DNA of 22,739 bases from an uncultured Micromonospora sp. (GTDB lineage: Bacteria; Actinomycetota; Actinomycetes; Mycobacteriales; Micromonosporaceae). Below the pieces are notes generated by a model that searched no databases, was not told where the DNA came from, and was given only the letters and a program-made list of their open reading frames with translations. The stretch lies in the NCBI GenBank assembly GCA_937951935.1, contig CALGAM010000244.1, positions 1 to 22,739 of the forward strand, written 5' to 3'. Each line of letters starts with the position of its first letter. Positions within the stretch are counted from its first letter, which is position 1. The position numbers were made by a program, and so were the translations under genes. This document shows positions 14,992 to 22,739 of the stretch, piece by piece.

Positions 14992-15644
14992 CGGCGGCGG
15001 GTGTCGAGTCCGTCGAGGAGCGCGTCCAACGCGTCCAGCTCCGCCCAGCCGTTGACCGCGATGCCGCCCGAGGCGTCGACCGTGACCTCCAGTCGGTCCG
15101 GGCCGGCGACCAGTTCCGCGACGGAGTCGGCGATCCGGTTGGTGAGCAGCACGAACTCCTGGTTGGTCGAGCCGACCCAGGGACGTACGCGGTCGATCCG
15201 GTCGGCGAGGAACGGGCCGGCGACCAGAAGGTCCGTCTCGGCGAGCAGCGCGGCCACGTCGGCCCGGCCGGCGTCGACAGCCCGGTGCAGTTCGTCGGTG
15301 GTGTAGCCGGTGAAGGTCATCACGGACCTGCCGGCCGCGCGTACCCCGGCGGCGACCCGGGCCAGGGCGGCGGCCTGGTCGAACGGCTCGCCGCCGAGCA
15401 GGGTCAGCCCGGCCGTGCCGGCGTCGAGGACCCGGGCGACCAGGGTGGCCGTGTCCACCCGCTCGCCGCCGCGGAAGCCCCACATGTGCGGGTTGAAACA
15501 GCCGGGGCAGCGGATGGTGCAGCCCTGCACCCAGATCGCCGTCCGCTCGCCCGGCCCCTCGGCCCGGGTCGAGGCGAGGAAGCGGGCCACCGAGACGACG
15601 TCGGGCTCCGCGGTGGCGGCCGGGACGCGGGCGTGCTCAGACAT
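14985..15644 (-). CDS. Single-domain radical SAM enzyme, NrdG-like
   Basis: This 219-residue protein has the radical SAM cluster motif C42-x3-C46-x2-C49 (in QGCTIRCPGCFNPHMW), which binds the [4Fe-4S] cluster that cleaves S-adenosylmethionine. The SAM-binding GGEPF motif follows at 84-88. The short form and the CxxRCPGCFN context match NrdG-type activating enzymes, which normally install a glycyl radical on a partner. No nrdD or other glycyl-radical enzyme is visible here. The start ATG 15644 overlaps the upstream gene's stop by 8 nt, so the two are translationally coupled. It is the last gene of the five-gene cluster. The substrate is unknown; the genomic partners (AAA ATPase, Ycf35-like, DUF2997) suggest a target other than anaerobic ribonucleotide reductase. 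Confidence 0.87.
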   Translation of the reverse strand: MSEHARVPAATAEPDVVSVARFLASTRAEGPGERTAIWVQGCTIRCPGCFNPHMWGFRGGERVDTATLVARVLDAGTAGLTLLGGEPFDQAAALARVAAGVRAAGRSVMTFTGYTTDELHRAVDAGRADVAALLAETDLLVAGPFLADRIDRVRPWVGSTNQEFVLLTNRIADSVAELVAGPDRLEVTVDASGGIAVNGWAELDALDALLDGLDTRRRG

Positions 15645-16710
15645 CGAGGACACGGCCCTGGTGCGGCGGCCGCCAGCCGTCGTCGTCGAAGCCGTGCCCG
15701 CCCGCCGGCCCGCCGCCGTGCCCGAACGCCGGCGGACCGTCCGGCCCGAGCGGGGGAGCGGAGACCGGCCCGACGGTCTGACCGGGGCGGGGCGGCGGTG
15801 CGCAGACCAGCCGGTCCCGCAGCCGGGCGAACTCGTGCGGCGCCAGCCCGGCGACGGCGGCGAACTCCTGCACGCTGCCGAATCCGCGCTGTGCCTGGCG
15901 CTGCGTGAGCACCCGCACGGCACGGTCGGGATCAAAGCCCGGCAGCGCCACGAGCTGCTCGTAGCTGGCGGTGTTGACGTCCAACGGCGCCGGAGCGCCG
16001 GCCCCGCCGCCGACCGGGGTGGCCTGGGGCGGTCCGGGCACCGACGGCGACGGTGGCCCGGCGGTCGACGGGGCCGGCGCGGCGCCCGGGGGAACGGACG
16101 GCGACGGCGACGGTGGCCCGGCGGTCGACGGGGCCGGCGCGGCGCCCGGGGGAACGGACGGCACCGGCGGTGCGGGTGCGGCGGACGGCCCCGGGCCGTA
16201 GAACGACTCCGGCGGCGGCACCAGACCCGGTGGCAGCGCCGGGGAGCCGTACGGGTTGTTCAGGTACCCGACCGGCGCGGGGTGGGGCGGTCCGTAGTGG
16301 GCGGACCCGGGGTGACCCGGTGGCGGTGGCGCCGTCGGCTGGGCGTACCAGGGCACCCAGTTGGCCCGCCACCGCAGCCACGCGCCGTTGATCACGCCGG
16401 CGTGGATCAGGCTCGCGAGGTAGGTGAAAAGGAAGACCCAGACGCCGACGGCGCCGACGGTGCTCTGTTGCGGCGACTCCCCGACCACGATGAAGGAGGC
16501 CCAGCCGAGCACCAGGTAGCAGATGCCCGCGATCCACCAGGCCGGTCGTCGGGCGCGGATGCCGACGTAGAGGAAACCGAGCCCGCCCAGACAGCCGACG
16601 CCGAGCGCCGGGATCAGCAGCCACAGGCTGTGCCGGATCCGCCAGCCGAGGCTGGGCCCGGAGGGGCCGGCCGCGAAGGCGGGGTGACCCCGGTCAGGCC
16701 CGGTCGACAT
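15637..16710 (-). CDS. Membrane protein with ComEA-type HhH domain
   Basis: This 357-residue protein has three probable membrane helices (about 28-50, 58-77 and 88-108), then a long Pro/Ala/Gly/Ser linker (about 124-240). A helix-hairpin-helix pair follows at about 243-302, opening with the ComEA-type signature LDVNTASYEQLVALPGF. A Gly/Pro-rich tail ends it. HhH domains of this type bind DNA without sequence preference in competence proteins, but with short N-terminal helices and no competence genes nearby a DNA-uptake role is not supported. The linker contains two identical 20-residue repeats from a 60-bp tandem duplication. It overlaps the DUF2997 gene by 17 nt and the radical SAM gene by 8 nt. 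Confidence 0.82.
   Translation of the reverse strand: MSTGPDRGHPAFAAGPSGPSLGWRIRHSLWLLIPALGVGCLGGLGFLYVGIRARRPAWWIAGICYLVLGWASFIVVGESPQQSTVGAVGVWVFLFTYLASLIHAGVINGAWLRWRANWVPWYAQPTAPPPPGHPGSAHYGPPHPAPVGYLNNPYGSPALPPGLVPPPESFYGPGPSAAPAPPVPSVPPGAAPAPSTAGPPSPSPSVPPGAAPAPSTAGPPSPSVPGPPQATPVGGGAGAPAPLDVNTASYEQLVALPGFDPDRAVRVLTQRQAQRGFGSVQEFAAVAGLAPHEFARLRDRLVCAPPPRPGQTVGPVSAPPLGPDGPPAFGHGGGPAGGHGFDDDGWRPPHQGRVLDV
16042..16162. repeat. Perfect 60-bp tandem duplication
   Basis: Bases 16042-16102 are identical to 16102-16162, i.e. two copies of a 60-bp unit with no mismatch. The unit encodes 20 residues (PSVPPGAAPAPSTAGPPSPS), so the reading frame is kept. Perfect identity suggests a recent event. 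Confidence 0.92.
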
Positions 16711-16912
16711 CGCGCAGATCCTGCTGCTGGGCCAGGTACGTCGTCGTCCGGTGGAAGTCGGCGGTGTAGGCGCTCTCCACCACCCGGGCGTCGAGGAGAT
16801 CCTCCAGCACCGCGACGTAGTCGAGGCACTCCTCGCCCACCACGCCCCTGGTCTCGGCGGTCACCGTGCCGTCCGGGGCGACGGTCACCACGATCCGGCG
16901 CTCATCCGACAC
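16694..16912 (-). CDS. DUF2997 family protein
   Basis: This 72-residue protein fits DUF2997: a short beta-rich start (RRIVVTVAPDGTVTAET), then a conserved GxxCLxxxxxLEDLL segment (EECLDYVAVLEDLLDARVV), and a variable C-terminus. DUF2997 members are found next to Ycf35/DUF1257 genes in cyanobacteria and other bacteria and have no established biochemical role. GTG 16912 is chosen because a GGGGG ribosome binding site lies about 6 nt upstream and the family's N-terminus begins there; it overlaps the preceding gene by 11 nt. It overlaps the following gene by 17 nt. One cysteine (near residue 28) is at a conserved-looking position. Confidence 0.78.
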   Translation of the reverse strand: MSDERRIVVTVAPDGTVTAETRGVVGEECLDYVAVLEDLLDARVVESAYTADFHRTTTYLAQQQDLRDVDRA

Positions 16913-17369
16913 GGTGTGCCCCCTGTCGTACCGCGAAGACCAGGCGCACCGCCTCGTCCTCGGTGACGTGCTCCGACTCCAGCCGCAGCCCGGCGGCCGG
17001 GGCCCGCTCCCGTAGCCGTTCGAGCACGGCCCGCTGCACCTGACGACCGTATCCGGCGTCGACGGCGCGCACGATCTCCATCGCGCGGTTCTCGTCGACG
17101 TCGCCGGTGAAGGACGCCGTCCAGACGCCGTCCTGGCCGCGCCGGAACGTCGCCTGGACACCGTGCCAGGCCACCTCGATCTCGTCGGTCTGTACCGTGA
17201 CCGCGGCACCGGTCTCCCGGAGGGCGGCGGCGAGCAGGTTCTCGTCCCGCATCCGGGTCTGTACCCGACACACCGTCCGGCCGGTGCTGTCCCGTCCGGA
17301 CGCCAGGCCGGCCACGGTGGTGGTCGCGGCGGCCAGGGCGACCGGGACGAGGAGCAGTGACACGCTCAT
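16902..17369 (-). CDS. Ycf35/DUF1257-like protein with N-terminal membrane helix
   Basis: This 155-residue protein has a hydrophobic N-terminal helix (about 3-24), then a domain that reads like DUF1257 (Ycf35): RVQTRMRDENLLAAALRETG, a central strand pair (EIEVAWHGVQATF and WTASFTGDV) and a C-terminal block with the typical AGYGRQVQRAVLERLRE and EAVRLVF. Classical Ycf35 has no membrane segment, so this looks like an anchored variant. I place it by overall pattern, not by a catalytic motif. ATG 17369 has GGGAG 5 nt upstream. The gene overlaps DUF2997 by 11 nt and lies 82 nt after the AAA ATPase stop, so it is probably in the same transcript. Confidence 0.65.
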   Translation of the reverse strand: MSVSLLLVPVALAAATTTVAGLASGRDSTGRTVCRVQTRMRDENLLAAALRETGAAVTVQTDEIEVAWHGVQATFRRGQDGVWTASFTGDVDENRAMEIVRAVDAGYGRQVQRAVLERLRERAPAAGLRLESEHVTEDEAVRLVFAVRQGAHRVG

Positions 17370-17451
17370 CCGTTCTCCCAAGGCTCGCTGTCGAACGTAC
17401 CCGCCGTCGTGGCGCGCCGTCCGACGTGGGTTGGTCTCTCCCGATCCGGGC

Positions 17452-19083
17452 CTAGTACTCGACCAGCCGGCCCCCGTGTGGGCCGGGCGGCGGGCCACCC
17501 GGCCCACCACCCGCGCGCCGGCTGCCGAGATCCCAGTCCTCGGCGGCGGTGGCCGCCACCGCGCGGGTCGTGGCCCAGGCCCGGATCGCGTCGATCCGCT
17601 CGGCCTGGGTGACGCTCAGCGGCACCATGGTGGCGACCGCCCGGACCAGGTCGTCCCGCTCCAGCGGACGCCGGGCGGAGAACGCCTCGAAGAGGCCGGC
17701 GATCACCGCCTGTTCGATCTCGGCGCCCGAGTAGCCCTCGGTCAGGGCGGACAACTCGGTGAGCAGGTCGTCGTCGACGACGAGCCCGCCGGCGACCGCC
17801 GGGCTGCGAAGCCGGCGCGTGAGGTGGACCCGCCAGATCGCACTCCGCTCCACCCGGGTCGGCAGGTCGACGAAGAAGATCTCGTCGAAGCGTCCCTTGC
17901 GCAGCAGTTCCGGCGGCAGCCGGTCGATGTCGTTCGCGGTGGCGATGACGAAGACGGGACGGGTCTTCTCCTGCATCCAGGTGAGGAACGTGCCGAAGAT
18001 CCGGGAGGTGGTGCCCGAGTCACCGGACTCCGGTGCCAGGCCCTTCTCGATCTCGTCTATCCAGAGTACGCACGGCGAGGTGGCCTCGGCGGTCCGGATC
18101 GCGGTCCGCAGGTTCTGCTCACTGGAGCCGACCAGCCCGGAGAAGACCCGACCGATGTCCAGGCGCAGCAGCGGCAGCTCCCAGGCCGCCGCGACCGCCT
18201 TCGCGGTCAGCGACTTGCCGCAGCCGGGAACGCCGGTGATCAGCACGCCGCGCGGTGCGGGCAGACCGTACTCGGCGGCCGCCGCCAGCCAGGAGCCCTC
18301 GCGCTTGGCCAGCCACCGCTTGAGGTTCTCCAGGCCGCCGACGTCGGCCAGGTTCACACCGGCCTCCACCACCTCCAGCAGCCCTGACTTGCGTACGGCC
18401 TGCCGCTTCTCCTCCTGCACCACGGACAGGTCGCGGATGTCGAGGACGCCGTCGTTGACGATCGCCCGGGCGAAGGCGTTCTCCGCCTCGTGCAGGGTCA
18501 GCCCGAGCGCGGCCTTGGCGAACCGCTCCCGCTCCACGGCGTCGAGACGGATCTGGATCCGGCCGCTGGCGATGTTCGCCGCGATCAGTCCTTCGAGCAC
18601 CATCCGGATCTCCGCCTCGCTCGGCAGCGGGAAGTCGACGATCGTGATGTCCCGGTCCAGCTCGACGGGGATCCGCAGCACCGGCGAGACCAGGACCAGC
18701 GCCCGCGGGATCGGACCGGACTTGAACGCCGCCGCCACGTCGCGGAGCCGCCGGATGATCCGGGGGTCGCCGGGGCGGCCGTCGCCGCCGAGCACCGGAT
18801 GCAGGTCGCGCAGGATGACCACGCTCGGTTCCTCGAGGCGCAGCGCGGCGTCCAGGGCGTCGGCCGGGTCGGTGGTGCCGCGCCGGGAAGCCCCGTCGAG
18901 CTGGACCAGCCCTTCGGTCAGCGACCAGGTCCAGACCGTGCGGGGTGTCCGGACCGAGGTGCCGTCGCGGGCCACCGCGGCCACCTCGGCGATGACCCGG
19001 GACTCCTCGTACGACTCGATGTAGAGGATCGGCAGTCGGGCCTTGAACAACTGGGCCAGGTTGTCCCGAAAACTCCCGTTCAC
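17452..19083 (-). CDS. AAA+ ATPase, Ycf46-like
   Basis: This 543-residue protein has an N-terminal domain typical of the Ycf46 family (about 1-240), including LPILYIESYEESRVIAEV near the start, a PSVVILRDLHPVL segment at about 86-98 and a VDFPLPSEAEI segment at about 149-159. An AAA module follows: Walker A GVPGCGKS at 284-291, Walker B CVLWIDE at 338-344, sensor 1 at ATAND (381-385), and arginine fingers in LLRKGRFDEIF (R395, R398). Ycf46 is a plastid and cyanobacterial AAA protein of unclear function, reported to affect inorganic carbon use in Synechocystis. Here it heads a five-gene minus-strand cluster. GTG 19083 starts exactly at the conserved N-terminus. A -10-like box lies at 19117. 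Confidence 0.88.
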   Translation of the reverse strand: MNGSFRDNLAQLFKARLPILYIESYEESRVIAEVAAVARDGTSVRTPRTVWTWSLTEGLVQLDGASRRGTTDPADALDAALRLEEPSVVILRDLHPVLGGDGRPGDPRIIRRLRDVAAAFKSGPIPRALVLVSPVLRIPVELDRDITIVDFPLPSEAEIRMVLEGLIAANIASGRIQIRLDAVERERFAKAALGLTLHEAENAFARAIVNDGVLDIRDLSVVQEEKRQAVRKSGLLEVVEAGVNLADVGGLENLKRWLAKREGSWLAAAAEYGLPAPRGVLITGVPGCGKSLTAKAVAAAWELPLLRLDIGRVFSGLVGSSEQNLRTAIRTAEATSPCVLWIDEIEKGLAPESGDSGTTSRIFGTFLTWMQEKTRPVFVIATANDIDRLPPELLRKGRFDEIFFVDLPTRVERSAIWRVHLTRRLRSPAVAGGLVVDDDLLTELSALTEGYSGAEIEQAVIAGLFEAFSARRPLERDDLVRAVATMVPLSVTQAERIDAIRAWATTRAVAATAAEDWDLGSRRAGGGPGGPPPGPHGGRLVEY

Positions 19084-19116
19084 GCCTCTGCCCCCCGCCG
19101 CCGCCGAGTCGGCAGC

Positions 19117-19122
19117 ACTCTA
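19117..19122 (-). promoter_or_regulatory. Probable -10 box of the Ycf46-like cluster
   Basis: TAGAGT on the minus strand sits 33 nt before GTG 19083, placing transcription start near 19110. No convincing -35 is visible. It lies between the ogt hairpin and the ATPase, supporting separate transcription of the two operons. Confidence 0.35.
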
Positions 19123-19210
19123 ACAGCGTCGGTCGAGTCGACCACGCCGTCGAGCCGGCCGGTGGCGCGGGCGACCACCCCGGGACCCGGGAACGCCGCC
19201 GCCACCGGGC

Positions 19211-19239
19211 GGCGCACCGGCGGGCCCGGCGGGTGTGCC
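19211..19239 (-). terminator. Hairpin after ogt
   Basis: An 8-bp stem with one G-U pair (19211-19218 and 19232-19239) surrounds a 13-nt GC-rich loop, starting 1 nt after the ogt stop codon on the minus strand. Confidence 0.4.
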
Positions 19240-19240
19240 G

Positions 19241-19744
19241 TCAGGAACGCCTCTCGTGGTCGAGCAGCCAGGACTTGACCGGTAGCCCCCACCGGTAGCC
19301 CCCGAGGCCACCGCCGGTGCGGAGTACCCGGTGGCAGGGGACGAAGAGGGCGGCGGCGTTGCGGGCACAGGCCGCGGCGGCGGCCCGGATCGCGCGCGGG
19401 CGCCCGGCGAGGGCGGCGAGTTCGGCGTACGTGACCGGCTCGCCCGGTTTGACCTGGCGCAGTGTCTCCCACGCGTGGGCCAGGAACCCGCCGTCGGTGT
19501 GCTGCGTGACCGGGACCGCGTCGAGCGCCGTCAGCTCGCCGTCCAGATAGGACCGGACGGCGGCGGTGACCGGCCCGAGGTCCGGCCGGGGGAGCGGCGG
19601 ACGGCGCAACCGGGGGTGGACGAGGTCGAGCAGCGCCGTTGCGGCGGTGGTGAAACCGGCGGCGAGGACCTGTCCGTCGGCGTCGGCCAGGATCGTCAAC
19701 GGTCCGACCGGGGTGTCGAGGGTCGCGCTGTACAGGCTGCTCAC
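19241..19744 (-). CDS. ogt: Methylated-DNA--[protein]-cysteine S-methyltransferase
   Basis: This enzyme transfers methyl groups from O6-methylguanine to its own cysteine, inactivating itself. The 167-residue protein has the active-site motif PCHRV (cysteine at 137 counted from GTG 19744), the arginine-finger/helix region upstream (GRPRAIRAAAAACARN) and the GGYRWGL tail after it. The GTG overlaps the TGA of the Ada-AlkA gene in a GTGA arrangement, a strong sign of translational coupling, so this start is preferred over ATG 19792. The two genes together provide Ada-style sensing, base excision and direct reversal. An Ada-type methyltransferase domain is absent from the fusion protein; Ogt supplies that activity. 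Confidence 0.94.
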   Translation of the reverse strand: MSSLYSATLDTPVGPLTILADADGQVLAAGFTTAATALLDLVHPRLRRPPLPRPDLGPVTAAVRSYLDGELTALDAVPVTQHTDGGFLAHAWETLRQVKPGEPVTYAELAALAGRPRAIRAAAAACARNAAALFVPCHRVLRTGGGLGGYRWGLPVKSWLLDHERRS

Positions 19745-21279
19745 TGTGCTCTCCAGAGTCTGATCACCGCGTACGAACGCCACGGCCGCCACCGGGCGGC
19801 GTGTCGGTCCAGGGCCGCGGGCCGGTCGGGGAGGCCGAGCGCGGCGGCGCCGCGGCGTACCCCGAGGTCGGTGGGGAGGAAGGTGTCGGGGTCACCGATG
19901 GCGCGGATCGCAACATACCGGGCGGTCCAGGCGCCGATTCCGGGCAGCGCGGTGAGCCGGGCGACCTGTTCCGCCCGGTCCACGCCGGGGTCGAGGTCGA
20001 GGTCACCGGCCTCGACCGCGCGGGCCACGGCCCGGATGGTCTCCCGGCGGGCGGCCGGCATGCCGAACGCGGCGTCCGGCAGCGCCAGCACCTCCGCCGC
20101 GGACGGGAACGGGCGCACACCCCCTTCCGGCCAGCCCCGGTCGTCCGGAGATCCGCCCGGTGACCGCCGTGTCGCGCGGGCTTCCGCGCCGTCGACGCAG
20201 GGGGCACCGGTCGCGGCGGCGACCAGCCGCGCCAGCGTGGCGCGGGCCGTGGCGACGGAGACCTGCTGGCCGACGACGGCCCGGACCGCCAGCTCGAACC
20301 CGTCGACGGCGCGCGGCACCCGGACCCCGGGCTCCTTCGCCACCAGCTCGGCGAGTGCGGGATCGGCGCCGAGCACGGCGTCCACCGCCTCCGGGTCGGC
20401 GTCCAGGTCGAGCAGCCGGCGGCACCGGGCCACCGCCGGGGCCAGATCCCGCACGTCGGCCAGGCGCAGCGCCGCCGCGACGTACCCGGGCAGCGGGGTC
20501 AGGGCGACCTCGGCGGGCCCGTGCGGCAGGCGCAGTCCTCGCCGGTACGTCCCGTCCCGCACCTGCTCCGTCCCGGGTACGGCCCGCCGGGCGAGGAAGT
20601 CGAGCAGCGCGTCGGCGTGCAGCGGCGGCCGGTACGCCAGCCGGAGGTGGACCGTCCCCGGGGTGGCGTTCCCGGCCCGCGCCCCCGGGGGCCCGCCTCC
20701 GGCTCTGGCCCCGGGGCGGCGGCCGGTGGCGCGCAGCGCGGACGGCGTCGCCGCGTACACCTCGCGGATCGTGTCGTTGAACTGCCGCACGCTGCCGAAA
20801 CCGGCGGCGAAGGCGATCTCCGCCAGGCCGAGGTCGGTCGTCTCGATGAGGACGCGGGCGGTCTGCGCCCGCTGCGCCCGGGCCAGGGCCAGCGGCCCGG
20901 CGCCGACCTCCGCCACGAGCATCCGGTGCAGGTGCCGTTCGGTGTACCCGAGCCGGCTGGCCAGCCCGGGTACGCCCTCCCGGTCCACCACGCCGTCGGC
21001 GATGAGCCGCATCGCCCGCCCGACGACGTCGGCCCGCACGTCCCACTCGGGCGAGCCGGGCGTGGCGTCGGGCCGACACCGCCGGCAGGCGCGCAGGCCG
21101 GCGCGCTGGGCGGCGGCGGCCGACGGGAAGAACCGGACGTTCTCCCGCCGGGGGGTCACGGCCGGGCAGGACGGTCGGCAGTAGATGCCGGTGCTGAGCA
21201 CGCCGGTGTAGAACCAGCCGTCGAACCGGGGGTCACGGCTGCTCACCGCCCGGTAACACCGCTCGAAGTCCAGCTCCAC
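19741..21279 (-). CDS. Ada-type regulator fused to AlkA glycosylase
   Basis: This 512-residue protein joins three parts. First is an Ada zinc domain (about 1-75) with four cysteines, C34, C38, C65 and C68; C34 in YCRPSC is the likely acceptor for methylphosphotriesters. Next is an AraC-type helix-turn-helix region (about 80-175) with the motif LAEIAFAAGFGSVRQFNDTIRE. Last is an AlkA 3-methyladenine glycosylase (about 195-512) with the HhH-GPD motif LPGIGAWTARYVAIRA at 445-460 and catalytic aspartate D471 in LPTDLGV. The protein would sense alkylation, activate its own operon and excise damaged bases. GTG 21279 is chosen because the Ada domain starts there and a -10-like CAGGAT lies 6 nt upstream. 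The longer open frame to 21660 is not coding-like. Confidence 0.93.
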   Translation of the reverse strand: MELDFERCYRAVSSRDPRFDGWFYTGVLSTGIYCRPSCPAVTPRRENVRFFPSAAAAQRAGLRACRRCRPDATPGSPEWDVRADVVGRAMRLIADGVVDREGVPGLASRLGYTERHLHRMLVAEVGAGPLALARAQRAQTARVLIETTDLGLAEIAFAAGFGSVRQFNDTIREVYAATPSALRATGRRPGARAGGGPPGARAGNATPGTVHLRLAYRPPLHADALLDFLARRAVPGTEQVRDGTYRRGLRLPHGPAEVALTPLPGYVAAALRLADVRDLAPAVARCRRLLDLDADPEAVDAVLGADPALAELVAKEPGVRVPRAVDGFELAVRAVVGQQVSVATARATLARLVAAATGAPCVDGAEARATRRSPGGSPDDRGWPEGGVRPFPSAAEVLALPDAAFGMPAARRETIRAVARAVEAGDLDLDPGVDRAEQVARLTALPGIGAWTARYVAIRAIGDPDTFLPTDLGVRRGAAALGLPDRPAALDRHAARWRPWRSYAVIRLWRAQ

Positions 21280-21285
21280 GCCCCG

Positions 21286-21291
21286 ATCCTG
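21286..21291 (-). promoter_or_regulatory. Leaderless -10 box of the Ada-AlkA operon
   Basis: CAGGAT on the minus strand is 6 nt from GTG 21279. An Ada-binding box would be expected just upstream, but I cannot recognise one with confidence. Confidence 0.35.
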
Positions 21292-21544
21292 CCGCGTCCA
21301 CGACCGGTCCGACTGGCGGGAATCGGACCTGGGCGTCGACGCCCCGGCCGGCGTCGTCGTGGTTGGCCCCCGCACGTCGACGCCGGCCGCGGTGCCCGCG
21401 CCACCCGTGTGGAGACGACGGAGCCGGGTCTCGTGAGCCGGCGCCGACACACCCGCGTCCCGTGCCCACGGGGAGGAGACGGGACGTGGCGTCGACCACG
21501 GTGTCGCCCCGCCGCCGGGCGGAGTGCGGGCGGTGGCGACCTCG

Positions 21545-21550
21545 TAGACT
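21545..21550 (+). promoter_or_regulatory. Probable ychF promoter -10 box
   Basis: TAGACT at 21545-21550 would start transcription near 21557, about 95 nt before ychF. Otherwise the 371 bp from 21280 to 21650 hold no gene I support: the open frames there lack coding bias. Confidence 0.35.
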
Positions 21551-21650
21551 CGCGGGAGGCCGACCGGCCGGCGTCGCCGGACGGCAGACCGCGCGCCCGC
21601 GCGGGGGTGACACCGACCGCGGGGCAACGAGAGAGAGCAGTCGCGTTCGC

Positions 21651-22739
<1,089 letters not shown>

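Noticed and set aside
14985..15644. Anaerobic ribonucleotide reductase activase (nrdG) assignment
   Set aside because: The motifs resemble NrdG but no nrdD is nearby and the genomic partners point elsewhere; only NrdG-like is justified.
15637..16710. DNA-uptake (competence) role for the ComEA-type HhH protein
   Set aside because: No comEC, pilin or related gene is in the window and the multi-helix N-terminus differs from ComEA.
15310..17043. 577-residue plus-strand open frame opposite the radical SAM cluster
   Set aside because: Antisense to genes with recognisable motifs; no domain or codon bias of its own.
19278..19303. 13-bp direct repeat ACCGGTAGCCCCC within ogt
   Set aside because: The two copies fall in different codon phases of the conserved GGYRWGL region, so it is coincidental rather than an element.
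19331..21184. 617-residue plus-strand open frame opposite the Ada-AlkA gene
   Set aside because: Low-complexity Ser/Arg/Ala composition; antisense shadow of the clearly conserved repair genes.

Overview
The window is about 73% GC, with strong G/C bias at third codon positions and many GTG starts. Several genes appear to be leaderless, with a TANNNT-like box exactly 6 nt before the start codon. Together with the gene families present (DUF4245, PIN-PhoH, Ada-AlkA plus Ogt, IspH beside XseA), this points to a high-GC actinomycete, most likely Micromonosporaceae (Micromonospora or a close relative). The genus is inferred from gene content only. The sequence looks like ordinary chromosome: I see no tRNA, rRNA, CRISPR array, transposase or phage gene.

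Layout. 1-1102: a putative operator/promoter, one small Tyr/Gly-rich membrane protein, a strong terminator hairpin and about 480 bp without a confident gene. 1103-4257: PIN-PhoH ATPase (PhoH2 type), a secreted coiled-coil lytic-transglycosylase-like protein preceded by a CRP-like site, and a rhomboid protease. 4366-7289: a ferredoxin-NADP+ reductase-type flavoprotein, class II fructose-1,6-bisphosphatase (glpX, minus), and a divergent DUF4245 membrane protein with a perfect palindromic operator between them. 7371-9860: exonuclease VII, with xseB and xseA separated by a divergent pair of MarR-like regulators whose -10 boxes overlap on opposite strands. 10012-11513: ispH and a coupled lipoprotein. 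11593-14969: RmuC (minus), a Trp/Gly/Asp-rich membrane protein and a membrane-anchored pentapeptide-repeat protein. 14985-19083 (minus): a compact five-gene cluster. 19241-21279 (minus): an alkylation-repair operon, Ada-AlkA fusion followed by Ogt. 21651-22739: YchF GTPase, complete and ending at the last base.

The most interesting unit is the five-gene minus-strand cluster: a Ycf46-like AAA ATPase, a Ycf35/DUF1257-like protein carrying an N-terminal membrane segment, a DUF2997 protein, a membrane protein ending in a ComEA-type helix-hairpin-helix domain, and an NrdG-like single-domain radical SAM enzyme. The last four genes overlap by 8 to 17 nt, so they are very probably translated together. 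The first three families are best known from cyanobacteria and plastids, where their biochemical role is unsettled. Finding them with a radical SAM enzyme in a non-photosynthetic actinomycete suggests a general ATPase/Fe-S system with no established function.

Other themes are DNA repair (XseAB, RmuC, Ada-AlkA, Ogt), isoprenoid synthesis (IspH), gluconeogenesis (GlpX) and cell-wall remodelling.
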